From Pseudomonadota bacterium (GTDB taxonomy: Bacteria > Pseudomonadota > Gammaproteobacteria > Xanthomonadales > Rhodanobacteraceae): a stretch of 64,000 bases of DNA. The stretch covers positions 23,497 to 87,496 of the forward strand of contig JAFEFO010000009.1 of the NCBI GenBank assembly GCA_018240565.1, read 5' to 3'. The notes beneath the pieces were generated by a model that worked only from the letters and a program-made list of their open reading frames with translations, did not search any database and was not told the origin of the DNA. Of the stretch, positions 10,141-21,563 are shown piece by piece; within the stretch, counting starts at the first letter, position 1; each line of letters starts with the position of its first letter. The translations under genes were made by a program, and so were the position numbers.

Positions 10141-11103
10141 ATGATCCCCACCGATTTCACCATCGCCCCCATCGACTGGAACAACGACGCCGAACGCGAT
10201 GCCTGCCGCGCCGTGCGCGAACAGGTATTCATCATCGGCCAGAGCGTGCCGCGCGAGGACGAATGGGACGCGCTCGACGCGACGTCGCGCCATGTGCTCG
10301 CACGCGATCTCGCCGGCAATCCCATTGGTACCGGGCGGCTGACGCCGGAACGCAAAATCGGCCGCATGGCCGTGCTCGCCGACTGGCGCGGCAGGCACGT
10401 CGGCGAGGCGATCATGAATTTGCTGCTGGAACAGGCGCGCGCGCTCGGCTACCGCGAACTGGAATTGCACGCACAGACCCACGCCGTGCCGTTCTACGAG
10501 AAGTTCGGCTTTGCCACCTACGGCGACGAATTCGAGGAATGCGCGATCAAGCACTACCACATGCGCCGCGAACTCGAGCCGGTCGCGACGCGCGAATTCG
10601 CGCCCTTGCCGCCGCGCCCCGAGGTGCGCAGCGTGGCGGTCGAATCGCGTGAACAGGCAGCGGTCGAATCCCTGGCGCTGATCGATGCGGCCAAGCGCGA
10701 GGTCTGCATTTACACGCGTGCGCTCGACCCGGAATTGTTCGAAAGCGATGCGGCCCTGGAAGCGCTCAAGCGCGTGGCGATTTCCGGACGCGGCGCGAGC
10801 ATCCACATCCTGGTGCAGGACCCGCGCGCCGTGGCCACCCGTGGCCATCGGCTGCTGCCATTGGCGCAGCGCCTGTCCAGCATGTTCGAATTGCGCACGC
10901 CGATCGAGGACAACGACCTGCAATATCCGTCCGCCTTCCTGCTCAACGACGTGCGCGGCTATTACTTCCGCGTGCTCGGCAACCGCTTCGACGGCGAAGC
11001 GGTGAACTACGCGCCCGGCCGCCACGCGCAGTTGCAGGAATACTTCAACCAGGTCTGGGAACGCTCCGAACCGAGCGAGGATTTGCGGCAACTGTCGTTG
11101 TAA
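10141..11103 (+). CDS. GNAT N-acetyltransferase with a C-terminal PLD-like/DUF domain
   Basis: It encodes 320 residues in two parts. Residues 1-145 are a GNAT fold of the ElaA/YjcF kind: VREQVFIIGQSVPREDEWDALD, the acetyl-CoA segment MAVLADWRGRHVGEAIMNLLL, and VPFYEKFGFATYGDEFEE. Residues 170-320 are a separate domain (REQAAVESLALIDAAKREVCIYTRALDPELFES) that recalls a degenerate phospholipase D-like or DUF7931-type module but lacks an HxK motif. The acceptor substrate is unknown. A REP doublet occupies the upstream gap. The convergent beta-helix gene begins immediately after its stop. Confidence 0.88.
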   Translation: MIPTDFTIAPIDWNNDAERDACRAVREQVFIIGQSVPREDEWDALDATSRHVLARDLAGNPIGTGRLTPERKIGRMAVLADWRGRHVGEAIMNLLLEQARALGYRELELHAQTHAVPFYEKFGFATYGDEFEECAIKHYHMRRELEPVATREFAPLPPRPEVRSVAVESREQAAVESLALIDAAKREVCIYTRALDPELFESDAALEALKRVAISGRGASIHILVQDPRAVATRGHRLLPLAQRLSSMFELRTPIEDNDLQYPSAFLLNDVRGYYFRVLGNRFDGEAVNYAPGRHAQLQEYFNQVWERSEPSEDLRQLSL

Positions 11104-12492
11104 CTACGGCTCGAATCCGTTGGCGAAAATGAAATCGTGGCTGGTTGTCGCATCGGCCTCGACAGCGCCGATATCGCAGCCCGCGCCTTGCGGTCGCGCC
11201 ACGCCACGTTGATCCTTCGGGACAAGGCACTGCCCGGACACCGGCGTGATCGCGTCGATGGCCGCGCTTCCCGGCATCGGGAACATGACCCGGGTCAGCC
11301 CGCCGAAATTACCAAGATTCGTGAGCTTGGGATCACCGGTCAGCGGCGCGTTGGCGAACACTACGCCGGACGACGCGTTGCCAAAGACCAGATTGCCGCT
11401 ACCGGCGATCGTGACAACGCCGCCGCTGGCCAGCGCGTAGATGTTGCCGCCGTTGTTGGAAGCGAACAGGCTGTTGGTCATATTGATGGTACCCAGACCA
11501 GAACCCGTCGGGAGCATTAGCAGACCGCCGGCGACACGTGCCGCCGTATTGCCTGCCACCGTGGTCTGCCGGAAAGAAATTGACGACGATCCGCCAGACG
11601 GGAGCAAGAGTGCGCCGCCGGCGTACGCTGAATTGCCGCTCAAGGTGCTGTTGCTCATCGTGAGGTTGGCGAGCGCCAAGATTCCGCCGCCGAAGCCCGA
11701 CGCCGTGTTGCCGTTCAGCGTGCTGCGCAAGAGCGTGACGCTGCCCAGCTTCGCATAGATTCCGCCACCACCGACGGGCCCGCTGCTGCTGCCGACCGCC
11801 GAATTGCCGCTCACCGAGCTGTCCGTCAACGTGGTGTTGCTGCCGTCGGCGGCGATTCCGCCACCGTTGAATGCCGAATTGCCGCTCAGCGTGCTGCGCG
11901 TCAACGTGAGGTTGCCGTATTGGGCATAGATTCCCCCGCCGTTCTTCGCGGCCGCATTGCCGGTTACCGTGCTGTCGACGAGGGCAAGACTGGCACCGGA
12001 AACGCAGATGCCGCCGCCGTTTGCTGCGCCAAGGCAATCGTTGCTTGTCGCCTTGCCATTGCGCACAGTCAAATGATCCAATGTCAACGAGCCACCAAGT
12101 CCAGACGAGTCGTACATTGCGCGCGACGACTGACCGGCATCGATGGTCACGTTGCCATTGGCGCTGGCGTCGATGGCAAGGTTGAGGCCGTAGCCGTTGA
12201 TGGCAAGCTGGCTGCCGCCGAGCGTGATGATGTTCGCGCTGCCGTTCGGGAATTCGGTCGTATTGAAATTGATCGTGTCGTTCTCGCCGAAGTTTCCGCT
12301 GGCCATGCAACCAGCGGCCACCGCGCCCGTATTCATCGATGCAATCGCCTGGCGCAGCGTGCAATCGGCAGAGCCGCCCGAATCGCCCGTGGTGGTGACG
12401 GCGATGGTCGCCGCCGGCGCGGCGAACGGAACAGTGCCGAGCGCGGCCAGCAAGGCGGCGGCCAAGGTGGAAACAGATATTTCGTGACGCAT
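11104..12492 (-). CDS. Secreted parallel beta-helix (choice-of-anchor Q type) protein
   Basis: It encodes 462 residues. The ATG at 12492 has GGAGGG four bases upstream and gives a signal peptide (residues 1-27, ending APAA). CTLRQAIASMN near residue 45 is the CSLREAI-type motif that opens many secreted right-handed beta-helix proteins. Residues 100-400 carry repeated rungs such as STVTGNAA, STLSGNSA and GGGIYA, each about 25-35 residues. The last segment, DIGAVEAD, then HDFIFANGFEP, is a short acidic/aromatic C-terminal tail seen on secreted proteins of this bacterial group and may be a sorting signal. Likely an extracellular adhesin or polysaccharide-binding protein; no catalytic residues were recognised. 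Confidence 0.85.
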   Translation of the reverse strand: MRHEISVSTLAAALLAALGTVPFAAPAATIAVTTTGDSGGSADCTLRQAIASMNTGAVAAGCMASGNFGENDTINFNTTEFPNGSANIITLGGSQLAINGYGLNLAIDASANGNVTIDAGQSSRAMYDSSGLGGSLTLDHLTVRNGKATSNDCLGAANGGGICVSGASLALVDSTVTGNAAAKNGGGIYAQYGNLTLTRSTLSGNSAFNGGGIAADGSNTTLTDSSVSGNSAVGSSSGPVGGGGIYAKLGSVTLLRSTLNGNTASGFGGGILALANLTMSNSTLSGNSAYAGGALLLPSGGSSSISFRQTTVAGNTAARVAGGLLMLPTGSGLGTINMTNSLFASNNGGNIYALASGGVVTIAGSGNLVFGNASSGVVFANAPLTGDPKLTNLGNFGGLTRVMFPMPGSAAIDAITPVSGQCLVPKDQRGVARPQGAGCDIGAVEADATTSHDFIFANGFEP

Positions 12493-12592
12493 GGTGCCCT
12501 CCCGCGCTGCGTGCGCGCCGGAGTGTAGCAAGTTGGCCACGTCGGCCTGCTGCCCACCCGCGTGCCGCAGCGCAACATCCGCCCCATTTGCG

Positions 12593-12598
12593 TATAAT
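12593..12598 (+). promoter_or_regulatory. Consensus -10 box upstream of sucA
   Basis: TATAAT at 12593-12598, 57 bases before the sucA GTG. No good -35 hexamer is visible, so this is either an activator-dependent promoter or a chance match. Confidence 0.4.
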
Positions 12599-12654
12599 TG
12601 GCAGTTCGTGCGTCCGCGCCCTGCGAGCGCCGATTTCGACCCCGGCAGGACATC

Positions 12655-15498
12655 GTGAGTCAGAGTCTTCTCCAGCAATTTGCGGCATCCTCCCAGCTTT
12701 CCGGCACGAACGCCGGGTTCATCGAAGCGCTGTACGAAAACTGGCTGCGCGATCCAAATACCGTGACGCCGGAATGGCGCACCTATTTCGACACGCTCAA
12801 GGGCCGGCAAGCGGGCGACGTGCCGCACGCGGAGGCGATCGCACGCATTGAAGCGGCACAGAAACTCGATGGCCGCGCACGCGCAATGGTCGCGGCACCG
12901 GTTTCCGATGCGCAGGCACAGAAGCAGGCGGCTGTGCTGAAACTCGTCACCGCGTATCGCTCGCGCGGACACCTGGCAGCCGACCTCGACCCGCTCGGCA
13001 TGGCGCAAAAGCTCCCCGCGCCGGACCTGGATCCCGCCTTCCACGGTCTGTCGCCTGCGGACATGGACACGGAATTTTCCACCGGCGCGCTGGCCGGTCC
13101 GCAGATGCTCAAGCTCAAGGATCTCATCGCGCGTCTGAAAGCGACGTATGCGACGAGCATCGGCGCCGAGTTCATGCACATCAGCCACACCGAGCAGCGG
13201 CGCTGGGTGCACGAACGCCTGGAAGCCGCGGCCGGGCAATTCGGTCTTTCGGCCGACGAACGCAAGCACACGCTGGAACTGCTGACGCAGGCCGAAGGCT
13301 TGGAGCGCTACCTGCACACCAAGTACGTCGGCCAGAAGCGTTTTTCCCTGGAAGGCGGCGACAGCCTCATCCCGCTGCTCGACGAATTCGTGCGCCGCGG
13401 CGGCGAGGATGGCGTGCGCGACATGGTCATCGGCATGGCCCATCGTGGTCGCCTGAACGTACTGGTCAACACGCTCGGCAAGGCGCCGCAAAAGCTCTTC
13501 GCCGAATTCGAGGGCAAGTTCGATCACGTCGATGATCCGGCGCATTCGGGCGACGTGAAGTACCACATGGGTTTCAGTGCGGACGTAAAGACGTCCGGTC
13601 ATACCGTGCACCTGGCGCTCGCGTTCAATCCCTCGCATCTGGAGATCGTCAATCCCGTCGTCGCCGGTTCCGTGCGCGCGCGCCAGACGCGGCGCAAGGA
13701 CGCGAACCGCGAACAGGTATTGCCGGTGATGGTCCATGGCGATGCCGCGCTCGCCGGCCAGGGCGTCAACATGGAAATCCTCAACATGTCGCAGGCGCGC
13801 GGTTTCGGCGTCGGCGGCTCGATCCATGTCGTGATCAACAACCAGATCGGCTTCACCACCTCCGATCCGCACGATGCGCGCTCGACGCTGTACTGCACCG
13901 ACGTCGCCAAGATGGTCAATGCGCCGGTGCTGCATGTGAACGGCGACGATCCGGAAGCCGTGGTGTTCTGCGCACGCCTCGCCTTCGATTTCCGCGCCAA
14001 GTTCAAGCGCGATGTGGTCATCGATCTCGTGTGCTACCGCCGCCACGGTCACAACGAAGCGGACGAACCGGCCGCGACGCAGCCACTGATGTACCAGATC
14101 ATTCGCGCGCGGCCAACGGCGCGCGAGTTGTACGCTAAGAAACTCGCCGCCGATGGCGTTATCGGCGCCGGCGAGGATCAGAAACTCGTCGATGCCTACC
14201 GCGCCAAGCTTGAAGCCGGCCAGGAAATCGCCAACATCGATCCCGCGTTCAAGGATGCATTTGCCGTCGACTGGACGAAACACATCGGCGCCAAGCTCGA
14301 CCAGAGCGTGAAGACCGGCGTGGCCAAGGACAAGCTCGCCGCGCTGAATGCGACGATCCTGACCCAACCGCCGGAATTGGTGTTGCATCCGCGAGTCGCC
14401 AAGATCTACGCCGACCGCGTGGCGATGGCGGCTGGCACGCATCCGCTGGATTGGGGCTTTGCCGAAAACCTCGCCTACGCCACGCTCGTCGCCGACGGCT
14501 ACGACCTGCGCCTGGTCGGCCAGGATTCCGGGCGCGGCACGTTCTTCCATCGCCACGCCGAATTGCACGACCAGAAGACCGGCAAGATCCATGTGCCGCT
14601 CGCTGGCGTGCGTGCGGATGCGAACGTGCACATCATCGACTCGCTGCTGTCCGAGGAAGCGGTGATGGCCTTCGAGTACGGCTACTCCACCGCCGATCCG
14701 CACACGCTGGTGATCTGGGAAGGCCAGTTCGGCGATTTCGCCAACGGCGCGCAGGTCGTCATCGACCAGTTCATCGCGGCGGGCGAAGCCAAGTGGGATC
14801 GCCTGTGCGCACTCGCGTTGTTCCTGCCGCACGGCTACGAAGGCCAGGGCCCGGAACATTCTTCTGCACGTTTGGAACGCTACCTGCAATTGTGCGCACT
14901 GCAGAACATGCAGGTGTGCGTGCCGACGACGCCTGCGCAGATGTTCCACATGCTGCGCCGGCAGATGCTGCGCGACTGCCGCAAGCCGCTGATCGTGCTC
15001 ACGCCCAAATCCCTGTTGCGCCACAAGCTCGCCGTGTCTTCGCTCGAGGACCTCGCCAATGGCGGGTTTCAGCTCGTCATCCCGGATTCCACCGCCAAGC
15101 CAGGCCAGAAGACGCGCCGCGTCGTGCTGTGTTCGGGCAAGGTCTATTACGATCTGGTCGAAGATGCCGCCAAGCGCGCGGTGAACGATGTCGCGATCAT
15201 TCGTGTTGAACAGCTCTATCCGTTCCCGCGCAAGGAAGTCGCCGAGGAACTGGCGAAGTATCCGGCGACCAAGGAAATCTTCTGGTGCCAGGAAGAACCG
15301 ATGAACCAGGGCGCGTGGTACCAGATCGAGCATCACCTGCTCAACGTGATCGGCGAAGGCCGCTCGTTGCACTACGCCGGACGCACGCGCTCGCCCGCGC
15401 CGGCCGCCGGACACCTCGCCACGCACATCGCCGAACAGGCGGCGCTGGTGGAACAGGCGCTGGTTGCGGCGCCCGGTACCAATTACGCTGCTGACTGA
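12655..15498 (+). CDS. sucA: 2-oxoglutarate dehydrogenase E1 component
   Basis: A thiamine diphosphate-dependent decarboxylase of 947 residues, E1 of the 2-oxoglutarate dehydrogenase complex (TCA cycle). GTG start at 12655 with AGGA six bases upstream. The N-terminal [27 protein letters not shown] matches the E1o-specific segment that docks to E2. Recognisable blocks include [53 protein letters not shown] and [14 protein letters not shown]. Length and motifs are intact. It is followed after a 161-base gap holding a REP doublet by sucB, then lpdA, giving the full complex. Confidence 0.98.
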   Translation: MSQSLLQQFAASSQLSGTNAGFIEALYENWLRDPNTVTPEWRTYFDTLKGRQAGDVPHAEAIARIEAAQKLDGRARAMVAAPVSDAQAQKQAAVLKLVTAYRSRGHLAADLDPLGMAQKLPAPDLDPAFHGLSPADMDTEFSTGALAGPQMLKLKDLIARLKATYATSIGAEFMHISHTEQRRWVHERLEAAAGQFGLSADERKHTLELLTQAEGLERYLHTKYVGQKRFSLEGGDSLIPLLDEFVRRGGEDGVRDMVIGMAHRGRLNVLVNTLGKAPQKLFAEFEGKFDHVDDPAHSGDVKYHMGFSADVKTSGHTVHLALAFNPSHLEIVNPVVAGSVRARQTRRKDANREQVLPVMVHGDAALAGQGVNMEILNMSQARGFGVGGSIHVVINNQIGFTTSDPHDARSTLYCTDVAKMVNAPVLHVNGDDPEAVVFCARLAFDFRAKFKRDVVIDLVCYRRHGHNEADEPAATQPLMYQIIRARPTARELYAKKLAADGVIGAGEDQKLVDAYRAKLEAGQEIANIDPAFKDAFAVDWTKHIGAKLDQSVKTGVAKDKLAALNATILTQPPELVLHPRVAKIYADRVAMAAGTHPLDWGFAENLAYATLVADGYDLRLVGQDSGRGTFFHRHAELHDQKTGKIHVPLAGVRADANVHIIDSLLSEEAVMAFEYGYSTADPHTLVIWEGQFGDFANGAQVVIDQFIAAGEAKWDRLCALALFLPHGYEGQGPEHSSARLERYLQLCALQNMQVCVPTTPAQMFHMLRRQMLRDCRKPLIVLTPKSLLRHKLAVSSLEDLANGGFQLVIPDSTAKPGQKTRRVVLCSGKVYYDLVEDAAKRAVNDVAIIRVEQLYPFPRKEVAEELAKYPATKEIFWCQEEPMNQGAWYQIEHHLLNVIGEGRSLHYAGRTRSPAPAAGHLATHIAEQAALVEQALVAAPGTNYAAD

Positions 15499-15538
15499 TT
15501 GAACCTTCCCATGCTCCCGTCGCGAACGATTTTTTGCT

Positions 15539-15624
15539 CGTCATTCCGGCGAAAGCCGGAATCCAGCTTCTTTGTGGTGGCATCCTGCCTCTTGGATTCC
15601 GGCCAATCCATGGCCGGAATGACG
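15539..15624. repeat. REP doublet (REPIN-like), copy 2, between sucA and sucB
   Basis: The left half starts CGTCATTCCGGCGAAAGCCG at 15539 and the right half ends at 15624 as its reverse complement (GGCCGGAATGACG). It is the same family as 9977 and 18301. Read in one frame the element translates as VIPAKAGIQ, which creates a spurious N-terminal extension of sucB. Confidence 0.88.
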
Positions 15625-15659
15625 GAATTCTGAGAAATAGACAGACACAGGACACGATC

Positions 15660-16862
15660 ATGACACTTGAAGTCAAAGTCCCCGTACTTCCCGAATCCGT
15701 CGCCGACGCGACCATCGCGAGCTGGCACAAAAAGCCCGGCGATACGATCCGCCGCGATGAGAACCTCGTGGACCTTGAAACCGACAAGGTTGTGCTCGAA
15801 GTGCCCGCGCCCGCCGATGGCGTGCTCAAGGAAATCAAGCAGCAGACCGGCGCTACGGTCACCAGCGGTCAACTGCTCGCGGTGATCGAAGAAGGCGCGG
15901 TTGCTGCCGCGGCGCCAGCACCGAAGCCCGCCGCCACGCCGGCCTCCGCGGCATCGGCGCCGAGTCCCGCGGCCACGAATCTCTCACCCGCCGGCCAGCG
16001 CATCGCCACCGAAAACAAGATCGATCCGGCGCAGGTCGCCGGCACCGGCATGCGCGGTCAGGTGACGAAAGAGGATCTGGTCAACTTCATGCGCGGTGGC
16101 CAGTCCGCGGCACCGACCGCGAAAGCGGCACCCACACCGATGGCGGCGCCGACACCCGGTTCGCGCCCCGAAGAACGCGTGACCATGACGCGCATGCGCG
16201 CCAAGATCGCCGAACGCCTGATGCAGTCCAAGAATTCGATCGCCATGCTGACCTCGTTCAACGAGATCAACCTGGCAAAAGTGGCGGCGATGCGCAAGGA
16301 ACTGGGCGAAGCGTTCGAGAAAGCCAATGGCATCAAGCTCGGCTACATGAGCTTTTTCGTCAAGGCCGCGTGCGAGGCGCTCAAGCGCCATCCCATCGTC
16401 AATGCCTCGGTCGACGGCAACGACGTGATCTATCACGGCTATCAGGATATTTCCGTGGCGGTTTCCACCGACAAGGGCCTGGTCACGCCGGTGCTGCGCG
16501 ACGCGCAGGGCATGAGCTTCGCCGACATCGAAAAGGCCATCGCCGCGTATGCGAAAGCCGCGCGCGAAGGCGGCTTGAAGCTCGAAGACCTGCAGGGCGG
16601 CACGTTCACGATCACCAACGGCGGCACGTTTGGCTCGCTGTTCTCCACGCCGATCGTCAATCCGCCACAGAGCGCGATCCTCGGCATGCACACGATCAAG
16701 GAACGCGCCGTGGTCGAGAACGGCCAAGTCATCGCCGCGCCGATGATGTACGTGGCGATCAGCTACGACCACCGCATCATCGACGGCAAGGACGCGGTGC
16801 TGTTCCTGGTCGACATCAAGAACCAGCTCGAGAATCCGCAGCGCATGCTGCTGGGCATGTAA
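15660..16862 (+). CDS. sucB: Dihydrolipoyllysine succinyltransferase (E2 of 2-oxoglutarate dehydrogenase)
   Basis: A protein of 400 residues that moves the succinyl group from E1 to CoA and forms the complex core. Lipoyl domain at residues 1-77 with lipoylated K43 in [11 protein letters not shown]; an Ala/Pro linker; a peripheral subunit-binding domain ([22 protein letters not shown]) near residues 105-140; and the catalytic acyltransferase domain with H371 and D375 in [13 protein letters not shown]. The ATG at 15660 gives the conserved start [14 protein letters not shown]. The nearest upstream sequence is the REP element, not coding. The lpdA gene begins 9 bases after the stop. Confidence 0.97.
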   Translation: MTLEVKVPVLPESVADATIASWHKKPGDTIRRDENLVDLETDKVVLEVPAPADGVLKEIKQQTGATVTSGQLLAVIEEGAVAAAAPAPKPAATPASAASAPSPAATNLSPAGQRIATENKIDPAQVAGTGMRGQVTKEDLVNFMRGGQSAAPTAKAAPTPMAAPTPGSRPEERVTMTRMRAKIAERLMQSKNSIAMLTSFNEINLAKVAAMRKELGEAFEKANGIKLGYMSFFVKAACEALKRHPIVNASVDGNDVIYHGYQDISVAVSTDKGLVTPVLRDAQGMSFADIEKAIAAYAKAAREGGLKLEDLQGGTFTITNGGTFGSLFSTPIVNPPQSAILGMHTIKERAVVENGQVIAAPMMYVAISYDHRIIDGKDAVLFLVDIKNQLENPQRMLLGM

Positions 16863-18296
<1,434 letters not shown>

Positions 18297-18300
18297 AGCT

Positions 18301-18406
18301 TGTCATTCCGGCAGGGACTGCCGGAATCCAGTGCCATGGATGGCGTCCCTGCAGTCTGGATGCCCCTTCAGCCCGCTGGCGCGAGCTTCGACCATGCCGG
18401 CATGAC
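18301..18406. repeat. REP doublet, copy 3, with enlarged right half, between lpdA and acuI
   Basis: The left half at 18301-18331 (TGTCATTCCGGC, GCCGGAATCCAG) matches copies 1 and 2. The right half begins near 18356 (CTGGATGCC) and ends GCCGGCATGACG at 18406, with extra sequence in its central loop, so this copy has diverged. Confidence 0.78.
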
Positions 18407-18431
18407 GGGATTACGAAGGAAAGTCCCACTC

Positions 18432-19427
18432 ATGAGCAATCCCTCCCCCTTCCCCGCCTTCCGCATCCACGCCGAAGAGAAGCCCTATCGCGCAGGCATC
18501 GAGTCGATGCGCGTGGACGAGCTTTCGCCCGGCGAAGTACTGGTCAAGGTCGCGTACTCGTCGGTCAATTACAAGGATGCGCTGGCCGGAACCGGCAAGG
18601 GCAAGATCTTGCGCGAACCGGTATTGAATGGCGGCATCGATGTGGCTGGCTACGTTGCCGCATCGAGCGACCCGCAATTCAAGGAAGGCGACGAGGTCTT
18701 GTGCACCGGCTGCGGCCTGTCGGAAACCCGCAATGGCGGCTATGCCGAATATGCACGGCTGCAATCAAAGTGGACGATACCGCTGCCGGCCGGCCTGACC
18801 CTGCGCGAATCCATGGTGATCGGCACCGCCGGTTTCACCGCAGCGCTGTCGCTGTACCAGATGCGCCGCAACGGCCAGACACCGGACATGGGCCCGATCG
18901 TCGTCACCGGCGCAACCGGCGGCGTCGGTTCGCTCGCCATCGACATCCTCACCCGCGCCGGCTTCGAGGCACATGCGATTAGCGGCAAGCTCGAGCATTT
19001 TGACGATTTGATCGCGCTCGGCGCGAAACAGTGCATCTCGCGCAAGGACTTGTACTGGGGCCAACGCCCGCTGGAAACCGCGCATTGGGCGGGTGCGATC
19101 GACAACGTCGGCGGCGACATGCTTGCGGGGCTGACCCGCGTGATCAGGCCGTATGGCAACATCGCCAGCTGTGGCCTCGCCGCTGCGCCGGAACTGCAAA
19201 CCACGGTGATGCCCTTCATCATCCGTGGCGTCAGCCTGCTCGGCATCGCCTCGGCCGGCACTGCGCGCGGCATCCGCGATGCAATCTGGCAGCACCTGGG
19301 ATCGGACTGGAAACCGGCGCACCTGGAGCGCATCGCCACGCGCGAGATTGGCCTCGATGGCCTTGCCGGCGTGTTCGACACCATGCTCGCCGGCGGCTCG
19401 TTCGGTCGCACCGTGGTCAAGGTCTGA
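18432..19427 (+). CDS. acuI: YhdH/AcuI-type zinc-free medium-chain oxidoreductase
   Basis: A protein of 331 residues. AcuI enzymes reduce acryloyl-CoA to propionyl-CoA with NADPH. The start MSNPSPFPAFRIHAEEKPYRAG at 18432 was chosen over frames running back into the REP element. Family features are SSVNYKDALAGTGKGKI, the NADPH-binding VTGATGGVGSLAIDIL near residues 157-172, and the C-terminal LDGLAGVFDTMLAGGSFGRTVVKV. No structural zinc-binding cysteine cluster is present, as expected. It may not belong to the suc operon because the repeat separates them. Confidence 0.93.
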   Translation: MSNPSPFPAFRIHAEEKPYRAGIESMRVDELSPGEVLVKVAYSSVNYKDALAGTGKGKILREPVLNGGIDVAGYVAASSDPQFKEGDEVLCTGCGLSETRNGGYAEYARLQSKWTIPLPAGLTLRESMVIGTAGFTAALSLYQMRRNGQTPDMGPIVVTGATGGVGSLAIDILTRAGFEAHAISGKLEHFDDLIALGAKQCISRKDLYWGQRPLETAHWAGAIDNVGGDMLAGLTRVIRPYGNIASCGLAAAPELQTTVMPFIIRGVSLLGIASAGTARGIRDAIWQHLGSDWKPAHLERIATREIGLDGLAGVFDTMLAGGSFGRTVVKV

Positions 19428-19581
19428 GCCGGATTCGATCTCGATTTTCGATCACAAAGTCGCGTCAACAATCTGGAACGCAACAAGTTTTTTTTCGGAT
19501 GTGTAATGCGCTGGTAATATCGGCGCGTGCCGACTTAGAATGCGGTGCCCGCACGAGCGGGGCGTAAGGAACAGGAAACCC

Positions 19582-19950
19582 ATGGCGCGCATTCTCATCG
19601 TGGACGATTCGCCCTCGCAGCTGGTCGGCATCAAACGCATCGTCGAAAAGCTCGGCCACCAGACGATCACGGCCGAGGACGGCGCCGCCGGCGTGGAAGT
19701 CGCCAAGCGCGAAGTCCCGGACCTCATCCTGATGGACGTGGTCATGCCCAACCTGAACGGATTCCAGGCCACGCGCACGATTTCCAAGGACGCCAAGACC
19801 AGCCATATCCCGATCGTGCTGGTCACCACCAAGGATCAGGAAACCGATCGCGTCTGGGGCATGCGCCAGGGCGCCAAGGCCTACGTCACCAAGCCGATCA
19901 ACGAAGGCGAATTGGTGGAAATGATCAACAAGCTGTTGCCGGCGGCCTGA
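19582..19950 (+). CDS. pilH: Single-domain response regulator PilH-like
   Basis: A 122-residue stand-alone receiver. MARILIVDDSPSQLVGIKRI carries the acidic pair D9-D10, the phospho-acceptor aspartate lies in LILMDVVMPNLNGF near residue 53, and the conserved T and K are in VLVTTKDQ and AYVTKPI. The close match to the PilH group suggests a role in the Pil-Chp pathway controlling type IV pilus twitching motility. No other pil genes are nearby, so the assignment rests on sequence alone. The ATG at 19582 is preceded by purine-rich AAGGAACAGGAAA. It is convergent with cbpA, 9 bases away. Confidence 0.83.
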   Translation: MARILIVDDSPSQLVGIKRIVEKLGHQTITAEDGAAGVEVAKREVPDLILMDVVMPNLNGFQATRTISKDAKTSHIPIVLVTTKDQETDRVWGMRQGAKAYVTKPINEGELVEMINKLLPAA

Positions 19951-19959
19951 CGCGACGCC

Positions 19960-20838
19960 TCAGCCGAACGCTTTCGCCATCTGCTCGTAGAGTTCGCGCT
20001 GTGCCTCGGTCGTGGCCGGCGGCGCGTGGATTTGCACCGTGACGAACTGATCGCCGGGTGTCGCGCCCGGCATGCCGCGGCCGCGCAGGCGCATGCGCTT
20101 GCCGCTGTCGGATCCAGCCGGAATCTTCAGTTCCACGTCGCCGCCTAGGGTCGGCACCGTGACGCTTGCTCCGAGCGCAGCCTGCCACGGCGGCAGCGCC
20201 AGCGTGTAATGCACGTCGCGACCTTCCAGATGGAACCGCGCGTCCTCGCGCACGATGATTTCCAGCAACAGATCACCTGCAGCCGCGCCATGCATGCCAG
20301 GCGAGCCCTGCCCCTTGAGGCGAATCTGCTGACCGGAAAGCACGCCGGCCGGGATCTTCACCTCGAGCGTGCGTTCACCACCGCCATCGCGCAAGCTGAT
20401 GCGTTCGCGCCCGCCGCTGTAGGCCGTGGCCAGCGGAATCTCGATGCGCGCCTGCACGTCGCGGCCGCGTCGTGCGCGCGGCGCACTGCCACGCCCACGT
20501 TCCTGGCGAAACAGCGATTCGAAGAAGTCGGAAAAACCGCCTTCTCCGCCCATGTCGGAAAAATCGAAGCCTTGCCCCTCGCCGAAATTTGGCGGCGGAT
20601 GGAATTCCTCGCCGGGGCGGTAGCCCTGCGCACGCAACTGGTCGTAGGCACGGCGCTTGGCCGGATCCTTGAGCGCCTCGTACGCCTCGTTGACGCCCTT
20701 GAATTTCTCCTCGGCGCCCTTTTCCTTGCTGACATCCGGATGGAATTTGCGCGCGAGTTTGCGATACGCGGTCTTGAGTTCCGCATCGCTGGCCTCGGGT
20801 TTCACGCCGAGGATGTCGTAGTAGTCTTTGAATTGCAT
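19960..20838 (-). CDS. cbpA: DnaJ-class co-chaperone CbpA
   Basis: An Hsp40 of 292 residues of type II (no zinc-finger cysteines). The J domain at residues 1-70 has H33-P34-D35 in [16 protein letters not shown] Gly/Phe-rich linker ([18 protein letters not shown]) follows, then two C-terminal substrate-binding domains with [19 protein letters not shown] and [19 protein letters not shown]. It stimulates DnaK ATPase and delivers unfolded clients. No CbpM modulator gene is adjacent. An hsp20 gene lies upstream in the same direction, with a REP-like repeat between, making a small stress-chaperone cluster. Confidence 0.95.
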   Translation of the reverse strand: MQFKDYYDILGVKPEASDAELKTAYRKLARKFHPDVSKEKGAEEKFKGVNEAYEALKDPAKRRAYDQLRAQGYRPGEEFHPPPNFGEGQGFDFSDMGGEGGFSDFFESLFRQERGRGSAPRARRGRDVQARIEIPLATAYSGGRERISLRDGGGERTLEVKIPAGVLSGQQIRLKGQGSPGMHGAAAGDLLLEIIVREDARFHLEGRDVHYTLALPPWQAALGASVTVPTLGGDVELKIPAGSDSGKRMRLRGRGMPGATPGDQFVTVQIHAPPATTEAQRELYEQMAKAFG

Positions 20839-20850
20839 CGATGAGGCTCC

Positions 20851-20941
20851 GTTCGCCCTGAGCGTAGCGCGTGCAGCGCGCGAAGTCGAAGCGCCTGGTC
20901 CTTCGACTTCGGCACTACGTGCCTACACTCAGGACGAGCGG
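20851..20941. repeat. Second REP family, inverted pair (GTTCGCCCTGAGCG type)
   Basis: The left half GTTCGCCCTGAGCGTAG with CGCGAAGTCGAAG is mirrored by CCTTCGACTTCG and CTACACTCAGGACGAGCGG on the right. This sequence family differs from the CGTCATTCCGGC elements elsewhere in the window. It lies between cbpA and hsp20. Confidence 0.75.
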
Positions 20942-21005
20942 CTTATCAAATATGAAACCCGCGGCCATGGGACACAGCCGCGGGTCTGCCTGGCACCGCG
21001 ATCGG

Positions 21006-21428
21006 TCAGTGTGTAACTTCAATCTTGCGCGGCGCCGATTCCGCCTTCTTCGGAATCGAGATCTCCAGCACGCCATGCCTGCCGTTGGCGCTGATGCCAT
21101 CGGCGTCCGCACTATCGGGCAGGGTGAACTGGCGCTGGAATGCGCCGTGGAAACGCTCGCTGCGCGTCGCGTTGGCGTTTTCCGCGCCGACGTCGGGCTT
21201 GCGCTCACCCTTGATCGACAACACGCCCTTGTCCATGCTCACCTCGATGTCCTTGGGATCCACGCCCGGAATATCGGCGAGGATCACGAAGCGCTTGTCC
21301 TCTTCACGCGTATCCACGCGCGGCGTCCATTGGGTGTCGGCGCTAGCCGATTCCGTGTCGCCGAGGAAACGCCCGAACGCCTGGCGAAACTCGCCGGCAT
21401 GCCACGGATGACGATACACAATGTTCAT
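21006..21428 (-). CDS. Small heat shock protein, Hsp20/alpha-crystallin family
   Basis: A protein of 140 residues, an ATP-independent holdase. Starts MNIVYRHPWHAGEFRQAFGRF at 21428 with GGGAG six bases upstream. The alpha-crystallin domain at residues 40-130 includes PRVDTREEDKRFVILADIPG, the strand VLSIKGERKPD and the conserved A-x-x-x-N-G-V-L motif in the form ANGRHGVLEISIPK. The C-terminal EVTH tail is short, and the usual I-x-I oligomerisation motif is present only weakly as ISIPKK. It is co-directional with cbpA downstream. Confidence 0.95.
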   Translation of the reverse strand: MNIVYRHPWHAGEFRQAFGRFLGDTESASADTQWTPRVDTREEDKRFVILADIPGVDPKDIEVSMDKGVLSIKGERKPDVGAENANATRSERFHGAFQRQFTLPDSADADGISANGRHGVLEISIPKKAESAPRKIEVTH

Positions 21429-21563
21429 GTTTGCTCCCGATGATTGTCGGGCACGTGCGGCCCGTATGATCGCAAGATAAGGCTGCCGCGACACGATTCA
21501 AGTGTGCCGATTTCCGCCGCAGGCCTTATCATGCGGGTTCCCCATTCCAGCAAAGGAACGACA

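Noticed and set aside
11104..15426. Open frame of 1440 codons on the minus strand covering sucA and the beta-helix gene
   Set aside because: Only the part from 12492 down has a signal peptide, Shine-Dalgarno and family motifs. The rest is antisense to sucA and is an artefact of GC-rich codon use.
15534..15659. Longer N-terminus for sucB, beginning in the repeat
   Set aside because: The extra 42 residues are a translation of the REP element (VIPAKAGIQ) and do not occur in the E2 family.
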